NCBI RefSeq assembly: GCF_037338445.1
Contig: NZ_CP147838.1
Span: forward strand, 992,001-1,056,000
Origin: Salinibaculum sp. SYNS191
Lineage (GTDB): Archaea > Halobacteriota > Halobacteria > Halobacteriales > Haloarculaceae
Reading direction: 5' to 3'
DNA: 64,000 nucleotides
Position 1 is the stretch's first letter, and the number at the start of each line of letters is the position of its first letter. The notes beneath the pieces are model-generated. The model was given only the letters and a program-made list of their open reading frames with translations, was not told the origin of the DNA and made no database searches. Shown one piece after another: positions 57,307-64,000 of the stretch. The translations under genes and the position numbers were made by a program.

Positions 57307-57476
57307 CACTGACCCTCCTGGCTCTCGTCGTGGACGTTGATGTTCCAGGGGTCGTTCCCGATGAGCCGTTCCGGTTGCATCGCGCCCCGGACGTGGTGTC
57401 CCTCGCGCTCGTGTTCGTCTATCTCCTCGGTCTCGATCTGGGTCTCACAGTCGGTGCAGTACCACGTTGTGTTCAT
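57306..57476 (-). CDS. 56-residue CxxC protein in the hydrogenase operon
   Basis: A short gene easily missed: ATG at 57476, stop TGA at 57306-57308. It starts MNTTWYCTDCETQIETEEID, then EHEREGHHVRGAMQPERLIG and ends NDPWNINVHDESQEGQ. The single CTDC pair and the GHHVRG histidines could bind one metal or dimerise around zinc. Its start overlaps the upstream protease gene by 4 nt (ATGA) and its stop overlaps hypC by 1 nt, which is strong evidence that it is translated. I do not recognise the family; it occupies the position where other operons have small accessory proteins such as rubredoxin-like HupI or HyaE/F. Confidence 0.75.
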   Translation of the reverse strand: MNTTWYCTDCETQIETEEIDEHEREGHHVRGAMQPERLIGNDPWNINVHDESQEGQ

Positions 57477-58039
57477 GATTCACCCTCCGAACCTGTGTGC
57501 TCGGTTGCGGTGGATTTCGCGTTCGTGTCGTCTATTCTATCGATTAGGAGCTCCATCAATTCGTCGGCCGCCTCCTCGACCGCCTCGCTGAGTTCGTCCC
57601 CGATTGAGACGTCGGCGGGTTCGACGCCCAGAATCCGTATCTCGTCCGGGAGGTCGTAGACGTCACGGCCGGCGACCATCGCCTCCGTGAAGGAGACGTC
57701 GTGCATCGTCATCTCGGGGATGTCCGTCTCGAAATTGCCGTCGACACACCGGTACTCGTGGATCGTACCGGGAGTCTCGCCGGTCTGGACTGCGTCGACG
57801 ACGACGGCTCGCTCGGCCCCGCTCATCCCCTCCAGCGCCAGAAAGCCCGTCGTGCCGGCGTCCATCAGGCGGACGCCGGCCGCGGAGCCGGCCGGTGAGT
57901 CCTCCAGTCGCTCGACGACCGTCGGCCCGACGCCGTCGTCGCCCATGAGCGGGTTGCCGACGCCGACGATGGCCAGGTCGGGACCGGGGGCGTCTCCGGC
58001 CGCGTCGTTCCCTCCGCTCGCCGAGCGTTCAGTCGTCAT
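57473..58039 (-). CDS. hydrogenase maturation endopeptidase (HyaD/HybD family)
   Basis: 188 residues. IVGVGNPLMGDDGVGPTVVE is the N-terminal motif (the usual Glu metal ligand is Asp here), LMDAGTTGFLALEGM carries the second Asp, and MTMHDVSFTEAM the metal-binding His. The enzyme recognises Ni in the large-subunit precursor and cuts after the His of the C-terminal DPCxxCxxH motif. Overlaps the cytochrome b gene by 11 nt and the small CxxC gene by 4 nt. Both ends carry acidic or Ser/Thr extensions. Confidence 0.93.
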   Translation of the reverse strand: MTTERSASGGNDAAGDAPGPDLAIVGVGNPLMGDDGVGPTVVERLEDSPAGSAAGVRLMDAGTTGFLALEGMSGAERAVVVDAVQTGETPGTIHEYRCVDGNFETDIPEMTMHDVSFTEAMVAGRDVYDLPDEIRILGVEPADVSIGDELSEAVEEAADELMELLIDRIDDTNAKSTATEHTGSEGES

Positions 58040-58958
58040 CCTTCGCCTCCCCCGGGTCGGCCTCCGCGGTCGGGTCCGCCGGTTCGGGACGGCTCTCCTC
58101 GTCGACGACCCAGGCCTCGACGGTCCCGTTCAGCATGGAGCCGAAGAAGTCCCGGTTGCCGGGGAGCACTGCCACGTAGACGTGTACCGCGATCGTCGCC
58201 AGCGTCAGGAACGTCGCGACCAGGTGGAGCTGGAGCATCCGCTCGAAGGGGAGCCACCCCTGCATGAACCCGAGCGCGGAGACCCACCAGGCGGGGTCGG
58301 TCGCGAGGCCGGCCCACAGCGCAAAGCCCGTCAGCGTGAGGAGGAGTACGAAAAACCAGAGGGCGTACCAGAAGGCCGTCTGCGCCGGGTGGTAGCCCAC
58401 CCAGTGTTCGCGGTCCTCGTCGTAGGCTCGGCGGGCCTGCTTGTACCCGGGGATGTACCGCACCAGCCCCACGAGGGCGAACGCGATGACGAGTTGCTCT
58501 TTGAGCTGGCTCGTGCTCAGCAACAGCCTGTGCTTGTCGACGACCCTGTGGTAGTAGGTGAACACGACGAGCGCGACGACCGCCAGCAGTAGTCCCATCC
58601 AGACGTGAATCGTGAACGCCGTCTGGTAGCCCCCCCAGATGCCGACGTCGACGGGACCGTAGAGCCCGGTCCAGATCATGAGCCCGGTGATCGCGGCGGC
58701 GGTCATCGCGACGACCGTCACCCAGTGGGAGACGATCGAGCCCAGCCCCCAGCGTCGTATCGACTCCTTGTCGGACTCGTCGAGCGTCTGGTACCCCTCG
58801 TACTTCCTGACGAGGTCGGCCCGGATAGCCGTCAGCCGGCTTCCGCCAGGCAGGCGCTCGATGTCGATGATGCCGCCGTGGTCCATCGACTCGTCCGGCG
58901 GCCGGTCGCTGTCGACCGCACCGCCGTCGGGAACCGTGTCGCTGTTCGTGTCAGCCAT
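58029..58958 (-). CDS. hydrogenase cytochrome b subunit (HyaC-like)
   Basis: 309 residues with four main membrane helices in a cytochrome b561/HyaC fold. Candidate heme ligands: His in GLGSIVSHWVTVVAMTAA, TAFTIHVWMGLLLAVVAL, FTYYHRVVDKH, and LQLHLVATFLTLATIAVHVY. An unusually long (~70-residue) acidic N-terminal region precedes the first helix and an acidic tail follows the last. It anchors the hydrogenase dimer and passes electrons from the distal Fe-S cluster to membrane quinone. Overlaps hyaB by 8 nt. Confidence 0.9.
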   Translation of the reverse strand: MADTNSDTVPDGGAVDSDRPPDESMDHGGIIDIERLPGGSRLTAIRADLVRKYEGYQTLDESDKESIRRWGLGSIVSHWVTVVAMTAAAITGLMIWTGLYGPVDVGIWGGYQTAFTIHVWMGLLLAVVALVVFTYYHRVVDKHRLLLSTSQLKEQLVIAFALVGLVRYIPGYKQARRAYDEDREHWVGYHPAQTAFWYALWFFVLLLTLTGFALWAGLATDPAWWVSALGFMQGWLPFERMLQLHLVATFLTLATIAVHVYVAVLPGNRDFFGSMLNGTVEAWVVDEESRPEPADPTAEADPGEAKDDD

Positions 58959-60492
58959 CGGTGTTCACCACGCATTGCTCGTCGCCCGGTTTCGGGGGCT
59001 CGACGGTGGTCTCGTACTCCGCGTCGGGACTCCTGATGTGGACGCTGCAGGCCAGACACGGGTCGAACGACCGGATGGTGCGCATGACGTTCAGCGGGTC
59101 CTCGACGTCGTCGACCTCGTCACCGACGATGGCCCCCTCGATGATCGAGGGGTTGCCCTCTCCGTCCCGCGGGCCGATGTTCCACAGCGTCGGCGTGATT
59201 ATCTGGTAGCGTTCGATCGTCCCGTCCTCGACGTCCATGTAGTGCGAGAGCGTCCCGCGGGACGGCTCCCAGAGGCCGACACCCTTGCCGGTGAAATTAT
59301 CGGGGAAGTCGGCCATGAGCGGTTCGTTCGGGTCGAACGCGCCCAGCAGGTCGAGCACCCGGTCGCGGACGATCAGTGCCTCCTGCGCACGGGCGACGAG
59401 GCGGTTGAGCGTGTTGCTCTCGGCCGGCCCGCCCCCCAGGTTCGCCCGGAGGTCGAACGGGTCGTACCCCGAGATTGCCAGCCGGGCGAGCGGTCCGACC
59501 TCCATCGTCTGGCCTTCGAACCTCGGTGCTTTCCCCCAGGAGTAGGCGTTCTCCTTCTCGGGCTCTGGCTCCGGGGGTTTCGCCTCGGTCGGACTCCCGC
59601 CCGAGTCGTCGGTGTACCAGGAGTACTCCGTGTGTTCGGTGATGCCGTCGACGATCTCGTCTTTCGTCAGCCGTTCGACGGAGCCGTCGCGATACACCCC
59701 GCGCTTGAAGATCCGTTCGCCGGAGTCCGGCAGCCGGAACAGCCCGTTGCTGTAGTAGCGGTTCGGGCCCGAACCGAGGTCGGCAGTTCCCTCCCTGGCG
59801 GCGGCCACGAGAATCGAGACGATGTCGTGGAGCCCCTCGCCCAGTTCCGGGTCGAACTCCCCGTTCTGGACGTTCTCGAGAACCTCCGGGACCGCCTCGG
59901 TCGGTCCGAGCCACTCGCTGACCTCCCTGACGCGGGATTTGACGGTCTCGACAGTGGCGGCGTCCGGATGTGTCGCAACCCCGCCCGGGATAAAGGCGAG
60001 CGGGTGCGGGGCGCGCCCGCCGAACTCCGCCAGCGCCTGCATGAGCTTTCGCTGGTTTTCGAGTGCCCCCACGTAGCCAGCGCCCTCCAGCGGGTCCAGA
60101 CGCTCGAAGCCCGTGTCGGCGACTGCATCGCTGTAGTCGGGACCGACCAGGGCGAACAGGTGTATCGCGTGGTTCCACAGGAAGAAGATGCCCTCGACTG
60201 CGTCCCGGAGAATCTGGGCGTTCTCCGGGGGACCGTCGAAGGCCCCGGCGTTTCTCGCGGCGTCTTCGGCGGCCCGCGCCGAGCCGATACGGTGACAGAT
60301 GAAACAGACACCGCAGACTTTTCCGGTGAGCTGCGCCGCGTCCCGGGGCGACCGGCCGACGGTGATGATTTCGGCCCCCCGGAACATCTTCATCGTGCTC
60401 CTGGCCTCCGTCACCGCGCCCTCCTCGACTTCCAGCTCCATCCCGTGGTGGCCCTCGATACGTGTCGTCGGGTCGATAGTTACTTCCACCAT
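58951..60492 (-). CDS. [NiFe] hydrogenase large (catalytic) subunit
   Basis: 513 residues. N-terminal TTRIEGHHGMELEVE (L0 Glu region), L1 motif KVCGVCFICHRIGS with Ni ligands Cys60 and Cys63 and an extra Cys66 before His67; the active-site Arg in EPSRGTLSHY; and the C-terminal L2 motif DPCLACSVH with Cys479 and Cys482. Cleavage after His485 would remove a 28-residue acidic peptide, longer than the usual ~15. Cys rather than selenocysteine. Oxidises H2 (H2 to 2H+ + 2e-). 6-nt gap to the small-subunit gene. Group 1 membership is inferred from operon and Tat export; subgroup undetermined. Confidence 0.96.
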   Translation of the reverse strand: MVEVTIDPTTRIEGHHGMELEVEEGAVTEARSTMKMFRGAEIITVGRSPRDAAQLTGKVCGVCFICHRIGSARAAEDAARNAGAFDGPPENAQILRDAVEGIFFLWNHAIHLFALVGPDYSDAVADTGFERLDPLEGAGYVGALENQRKLMQALAEFGGRAPHPLAFIPGGVATHPDAATVETVKSRVREVSEWLGPTEAVPEVLENVQNGEFDPELGEGLHDIVSILVAAAREGTADLGSGPNRYYSNGLFRLPDSGERIFKRGVYRDGSVERLTKDEIVDGITEHTEYSWYTDDSGGSPTEAKPPEPEPEKENAYSWGKAPRFEGQTMEVGPLARLAISGYDPFDLRANLGGGPAESNTLNRLVARAQEALIVRDRVLDLLGAFDPNEPLMADFPDNFTGKGVGLWEPSRGTLSHYMDVEDGTIERYQIITPTLWNIGPRDGEGNPSIIEGAIVGDEVDDVEDPLNVMRTIRSFDPCLACSVHIRSPDAEYETTVEPPKPGDEQCVVNTDG

Positions 60493-60498
60493 GGTGGC

Positions 60499-61704
60499 TC
60501 ACTCCGTTCTGTCGTCTCCGGTTTCCGTTCCCGGCTCCGTGCCGGCGTCCGGCGACGTGCGCTCCTCGTCGGTCCCGTCCGAAGTGTCCCCTTCGTCGCC
60601 CTTTTCGAACTTCCCGTATCCGGTGAGCTTCCGGGCGGCGTGTGCGCCGATGCCGACCCCCGTGGCGACGAGGGCCGCCCAGCCAGCGTCCTCGGGTGTC
60701 ACCGGTCCGACGAAGGACTGTCGCTCGACCTCCTTGTCGAGCGGCTGGAAGCGGTCCCAGAACCCGGGTTCCATACAGCCGACACAGGGCGCGCCCACGT
60801 TGAGACAGACGCTCGTCCCGTCGTTCCACAGCCGGTCCTGGTCGTCACAGTGCGTGTAGGGGCCGGCACACCCCACCTTGTACAGACACCCCTTGTCGCC
60901 GGGCTTGTCCGCGAACTCGCCGCGGTCGAAGTAACCTCGCCACTTGCAGTTGTCGTGGACGAGCGGTTCGTAGAAGGGCTTCGGCCGGTTGTACTGGTCG
61001 AGTTCCGGCGTGTGGCCGTTGAGAACGGTCGCGATCGTCAACAGCATGTAGTCGGGGTGGGGTGGACAGCCCCCGAGGTTGATGACCGGAAGCCCCGACC
61101 CGGCGGTGAAATCCGGACCGAGGACGCCGGGTTGCTCGCGCTGCTCGAACTGGAGGCCCTTCGCCCCTGTGACGCTCTCGTTACCGTAGAGCCGGTTTTT
61201 GTTCTCCGCCGCCGGCCAGCCGCCGAAGGACGCGCAGTTGCCCACGCCGATGACGTACTCGGCCTCGGGGGCCAGCTCCTGGACCCAGTCGACGAGCGGC
61301 TTGCTCGTCCCGTCCGGGCGCTCGCCGAGCGTCGCGGCGGACGGCACCTCTGTCGGCACCGACCCCTCGAGGACGAGCACGTCCGGCGACGTGCTCATCG
61401 ACTCGATGGCTGCCTCACCCTGTTCCGGCATGAGTGTGGGATGGAACGTGACCTCCATCCGGAACTCGCGTAAGGTCTCCTCCAGGGTCGGATACTGCCC
61501 CTGGAGCATCGAGATGGTACAGCCCGAACAGGACTGGCCCTGCAGCCACACGAGTTCCAACTCGCCGTCCGTCGCCTGTTTCAGCGCCGATGCGACCTCA
61601 GTCGAGTAGTCCGATACCACCGCACCAGCCGCCACTGTCCCCGCGAGCTTCAGGAAATTCCGTCGTGTCGCGGACGAACCCGAGGCGTCGGTTGTCTGGG
61701 ACAT
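60499..61704 (-). CDS. [NiFe] hydrogenase small subunit, Tat-exported
   Basis: 401 residues. A Tat signal is at the N-terminus (TRRNFLKLAGTVAAGAVVS, Arg14-Arg15). Proximal [4Fe-4S] ligands: Cys59 and Cys62 in QSCSGCTISM, Cys157 in GNCASFGG, Cys213 in GGCPPHPDY. Distal cluster: His250, Cys253, Cys273, Cys279. Medial cluster: Cys286, Cys307, Cys310, plus Cys300 at the position usually held by Pro, predicting [4Fe-4S] rather than [3Fe-4S]. No extra cysteines of the oxygen-tolerant 6-Cys proximal cluster. A C-terminal helix (WAALVATGVGIGAHAA) anchors it; the acidic tail faces inward. First gene of the operon. Confidence 0.96.
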   Translation of the reverse strand: MSQTTDASGSSATRRNFLKLAGTVAAGAVVSDYSTEVASALKQATDGELELVWLQGQSCSGCTISMLQGQYPTLEETLREFRMEVTFHPTLMPEQGEAAIESMSTSPDVLVLEGSVPTEVPSAATLGERPDGTSKPLVDWVQELAPEAEYVIGVGNCASFGGWPAAENKNRLYGNESVTGAKGLQFEQREQPGVLGPDFTAGSGLPVINLGGCPPHPDYMLLTIATVLNGHTPELDQYNRPKPFYEPLVHDNCKWRGYFDRGEFADKPGDKGCLYKVGCAGPYTHCDDQDRLWNDGTSVCLNVGAPCVGCMEPGFWDRFQPLDKEVERQSFVGPVTPEDAGWAALVATGVGIGAHAARKLTGYGKFEKGDEGDTSDGTDEERTSPDAGTEPGTETGDDRTE

Positions 61705-61724
61705 ACCTAGTTCCTATATCACGA

Positions 61725-61765
61725 ACAATAGATATAATAGAATAATAGGATTTTCATCGTATGAG
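61725..61765 (-). promoter_or_regulatory. AT-rich promoter of the hydrogenase operon
   Basis: The 60 bp before the small-subunit ATG are strikingly AT-rich in a GC-rich genome. On the minus strand CTATTATATC (61731-61740) is a good TATA box, centred ~31 nt upstream of the ATG at 61704, so the leader is only a few bases. CCTAT/ATAGG half-sites flank it (CCTATAT at 61713-61719 and AATAATAGG ending near 61751, plus strand) and could be an operator. Confidence 0.55.
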
Positions 61766-61935
61766 AACGTGATTTCCAGAACTGGACGTACAGGCACTAG
61801 AACGGAGCGTTCTCCGCTGCTCGTCCACAAATTTGACAGTTCAAGTATGTGTTACGGACGGCCTCGAAGGCCCCGTGGGGCAGGCGGCGGCCACCCGCCG
61901 GAACAGTCTTTTCGCTCGGCGTCGACGCGCGAACG

Positions 61936-62466
61936 ATGGGACGACTCACCGACGTCGGCCCGGCCGGACTGGTCCCTGCGGCGTGGCTCGTGACCATCGG
62001 GGCGCACCGGTCGCTGGTCAGCGAACGGACGCTGCTGATTGCACTGGGCGTGATGGACGTGCTGTTGCTCGCCTTCATCGTCGCCTCGCGGGGCGAGATG
62101 ACCGGCCCCGTTCTCCCGATATGGCGGCGCGTGCTCGTCGCCGGGTTCGCCGTCACCGTCGCGGGGACGGCTGGCCTGGCGCTCGACCCGAACCAGGCCG
62201 TGCTTACCGGCGTCGGCCTCTACGGCTGGGTAGCCCTCCCCGGTGTCGCCTACGTCCAGACCGGGCTGGCACACCCCCCGGGCCGCTACCGGCGGGTGTA
62301 CCTGGCCGCGGCGGCCCTGTCGCTCGCCGGCGGCCTCGTCTACGCCGCGGGCCATATCGGGGGCATCGCACCGGAGACGACCACCGTCGCCGGACTCGCC
62401 GTCGTCGGCGTCGGACAGACCGTCGGCATCGTCGCCGCGGCGGTCCAGAACACCGGCGGTCCGTGA
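61936..62466 (+). CDS. haloarchaeal multi-spanning membrane protein, unknown
   Basis: Start ATG at 61936 (MGRLTDVGPAGLVPAAWLVT), 176 residues. Five to six hydrophobic segments, including LLIALGVMDVLLLAFIVAS, VLVAGFAVTVAGTAGLAL, VYLAAAALSLAGGLVYAAG and TTVAGLAVVGVGQTVGIVAA. No motif recognised. It is divergent from the hydrogenase operon with a 231-bp gap; no evidence ties it to hydrogen metabolism. Confidence 0.7.
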   Translation: MGRLTDVGPAGLVPAAWLVTIGAHRSLVSERTLLIALGVMDVLLLAFIVASRGEMTGPVLPIWRRVLVAGFAVTVAGTAGLALDPNQAVLTGVGLYGWVALPGVAYVQTGLAHPPGRYRRVYLAAAALSLAGGLVYAAGHIGGIAPETTTVAGLAVVGVGQTVGIVAAAVQNTGGP

Positions 62467-62800
62467 CACACCTACCCGATACGTAACACTTACCCACCGG
62501 CGGACGACCGCTGGACAGAGTAAGCACTGTTAACGGACGGTATCGGCCGGCGTGACCGCTCTCCGGCGGGGCGCTCCTGTGGGCGTCACGACGAGTAAGC
62601 CGTCTCTGCGAACGGCCCCCCGGGGAGTAACCATCTCGTTCGGGACGAAATAATCACTTAAGTTATCTTTTACGCCTGAGTAAGCCCATCGAACTCCAAA
62701 CGTGTAAAATTCGCCAGAAGAGTAATTGTACTCATACTAATTGGTTATTCGCAGGAACGTTGGCGTGCGCTCAGCGACCGGACGGTGAGCGCGGATAGGT
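62467..62800 (+). promoter_or_regulatory. 334-bp intergenic region with repeated GAGTAA motifs upstream of the curlin-like gene
   Basis: No gene seen. GAGTAAGC occurs at 62518, 62593 and 62678, GAGTAACC at 62625, and GAGTAATT at 62720; the last is part of a perfect inverted repeat GAGTA-ATTG-TACTC (62720-62733). AT-rich TATA candidates are CTTAAGTTATCTTTTA (62657-62672) and TGTAAAAT (62703-62710). There is no TATA at the leaderless distance from 62801, so the mRNA should have a leader of 50 nt or more. The motif cluster looks like binding sites for a regulator. Confidence 0.45.
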
Positions 62801-64000
62801 ATGAGTTACGCACGCACAACCACACGAAAGATACTCGTCGTAATGTTGGCAGTCGGCCTCACGCTCAGTATGAGTATGAGCGGGGCCGCGCTGGGGCACA
62901 CCTCAGCAGCGCCGTGTCCGCCGGAGAACAGCACCCAGTCGGGTGTCCAGACGGTCACATGGACCCAATCGCAGGACCAGACTGGGGCGAACAGCACACA
63001 GATTCAACAGGTAACCGGGTCGCAAATCCGCGTTCAGGACCAGTGCGGCCTGGAGAACGCCCAGACACAGAGTCAGTCCGGGGTCCTCCTGCAGGGTCAG
63101 GACCAGGACGCTGACGACAGCCTCCAGTCGCAGGGCCAGACCATCGGCCAGGACGCCGGTCAGGACCAGACTGGCGAGGAGAACGAGCAGGACCAGACCC
63201 AGGAGAGCGACCAGGAACAGGACCAGACCCAGATCGGTGAGAGCAACGAACAGCGCCAGGACCAGACGGTCGGTCTCGCCGCCGCCCAGGACCAGGTCGG
63301 GCTCTACAACGACCAGACGCAACTGCAGAGCGTCGCCCAGTTCCAGCAGCAGCTGCAGGACGCCATAGACAGCTTCATGCAGACTGCACAGCAGTCGACG
63401 CAGGTCGACGACCAGAGCCAGGCGGGCGAGGAGAACGACCAGAGCCAGCTCGACATCATCGAGCAGATTCAGAACGCCTTCCAGTACGGTGAGGCGAACG
63501 AGCAGACCCAATCACAGAGCGCCAGCCAGCTCAAGAGTCAGACGCAGGACGGCTACAACAACAACCAGGCACAGACCCAGGAGATAGACCAATCCCAGAC
63601 GCAGGAACAGTACGGTATCAACAACGTCCAGGACCAGACCCAGTCGCGCGAACAGCAGGCCCAGCAGGAGCAGGACGGCCGGTTCAGCTCCCAGGGCCAG
63701 GCGCAGGTGAGCGAGCAGGGTCAGGAGCAGACCCAGGACGCCGACAACAGCACGCAGGACCAGGAGCAGACGAGCACGCTCGACGGCGACCAGACGCAGG
63801 ACGCCAACTACAGCGAGCAGCGCCAGACCCAGATTGCCGACCAGTCGCAGGGTCAGGACCAGTCCGGCGAGTCCAACGAGCAGAGCCAGACTCAGGCCGA
63901 CGAGATGACGAGCGAGCAGAGTCAGGTCGGCGAGTACAACGACCAGGACCAGGACCAGGAGCTGACCCAGGAGCAGGGCCAGGACCAGTCCGGCGAGAAC
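62801..64000 (+). CDS. secreted Gln-rich 21-residue repeat protein, curlin-like (3' end outside window)
   Basis: Open from the ATG at 62801 to the window end (400 codons, no stop). Residues ~1-30 are a Sec-type signal peptide (TTTRKILVVMLAVGLTLSMS). From residue ~39 to the end the protein is a tandem array with an exact period of 21 residues: the Gly (or Ala) of the Q-x-G core falls at 62, 83, 104, 125, 146, 167, 188, 209, 230, 251, 272, 293, 314, 335, 356, 377 and 398. Consensus Q-x-G-E-x-N-x-Q-x-Q-x-Q. Gln and Asp/Glu dominate, Lys is nearly absent. The Q0/G2/N5/Q11 spacing equals that of bacterial curlin repeats. An extracellular beta-solenoid or amyloid fibre subunit is inferred. Confidence 0.85.
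   Translation, partial: MSYARTTTRKILVVMLAVGLTLSMSMSGAALGHTSAAPCPPENSTQSGVQTVTWTQSQDQTGANSTQIQQVTGSQIRVQDQCGLENAQTQSQSGVLLQGQDQDADDSLQSQGQTIGQDAGQDQTGEENEQDQTQESDQEQDQTQIGESNEQRQDQTVGLAAAQDQVGLYNDQTQLQSVAQFQQQLQDAIDSFMQTAQQSTQVDDQSQAGEENDQSQLDIIEQIQNAFQYGEANEQTQSQSASQLKSQTQDGYNNNQAQTQEIDQSQTQEQYGINNVQDQTQSREQQAQQEQDGRFSSQGQAQVSEQGQEQTQDADNSTQDQEQTSTLDGDQTQDANYSEQRQTQIADQSQGQDQSGESNEQSQTQADEMTSEQSQVGEYNDQDQDQELTQEQGQDQSGEN
62915..64000 (+). repeat. 63-bp-period coding repeat array
   Basis: Seventeen full or partial units of 63 bp (21 codons) without any insertion or deletion, starting at residue 39 and running off the window. Units are diverged in DNA (no two identical), so the constant period is kept by selection on the protein rather than by recent duplication. 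Not a CRISPR array: no identical repeats and the frame is open throughout. Confidence 0.9.

Noticed and set aside
58678..61473. Very long open frame (931 codons) on the plus strand opposite the hydrogenase genes
   Set aside because: Antisense to three strongly supported genes; its translation is Arg/Val/Leu-rich with no motif. Long antisense frames are normal in GC-rich DNA with G/C at codon third positions.
60499..61704. O2-tolerant (6-Cys proximal cluster) hydrogenase
   Set aside because: CSGC and GNCASFGG lack the two extra cysteines seen in O2-tolerant membrane-bound hydrogenases.
62915..64000. Possible CRISPR array or DNA minisatellite
   Set aside because: Units are 63 bp, diverged from each other and in one open frame with conserved residues; there are no identical repeats with unique spacers.

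Overview
The window is haloarchaeal chromosome (class Halobacteria; genus not determined). GC content is very high, proteins are strongly acidic, many genes sit about 27-30 nt downstream of a TATA box with little or no leader, and there are Tat-type lipoproteins. A tRNA-Gln(UUG) carries an intron at the archaeal position. Topoisomerase VI and DNA gyrase genes lie side by side. No rRNA, CRISPR array or insertion sequence was seen.

Layout. 1-7646: a GNAT/zinc-ribbon protein cut by the window edge, DUF502 membrane protein, a REase-fold/lipoprotein-like hybrid, intron-containing tRNA-Gln, MTH865 protein, a HAD phosphatase, and a sensor kinase / penicillin-acylase-family / small membrane protein operon. 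7745-13629: a two-gene ABC exporter, DUF998 protein, a DUF3179 Tat lipoprotein divergent from a thioredoxin lipoprotein-CcdA pair, and a flavin-fold PPOX protein. 13657-18398: paired PH-domain membrane proteins, macro-domain protein, aldo/keto reductase and an ArsR-like regulator. 18426-22255: an ABC system whose permease is fused to a PrsW-type protease. 22330-28402: SRPBCC proteins, a zinc-finger protein, sucCD, Sir2 and small hypotheticals. 28476-32595: a type IV pilus ATPase and membrane platform. 33423-43742: top6A/top6B (top6B interrupted by a 571-residue intein) divergent from gyrB/gyrA. 43764-51106: GIDE-domain protein, SDR, acyl-CoA dehydrogenase with a 66-bp tandem duplication at its 3' end, arginase, sugar-nucleotide epimerase, an HTH regulator and a type II NADH dehydrogenase-like flavoprotein.

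Two accessory features stand out. First, 51271-61704 is one tightly packed 11-gene minus-strand operon for a Tat-exported, membrane-bound group-1-like [NiFe] hydrogenase: small subunit, large subunit, cytochrome b, maturation endopeptidase, a 56-residue CxxC protein, then HypC, D, E, A, B and F. It contains what is needed to build, mature and connect an uptake hydrogenase to the quinone pool. This is uncommon in Halobacteria and suggests H2 oxidation as an energy supplement. Second, at the right edge (62801 to beyond 64000) is a secreted, glutamine-rich protein made of at least 17 repeats of exactly 21 residues with a Q-x-G-x-x-N-x-Q-x-Q-x-Q core. Its Q, G and N spacing matches bacterial curlin repeats, which makes it a candidate archaeal functional amyloid or beta-solenoid fibre subunit. 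Its upstream region carries repeated GAGTAA motifs.
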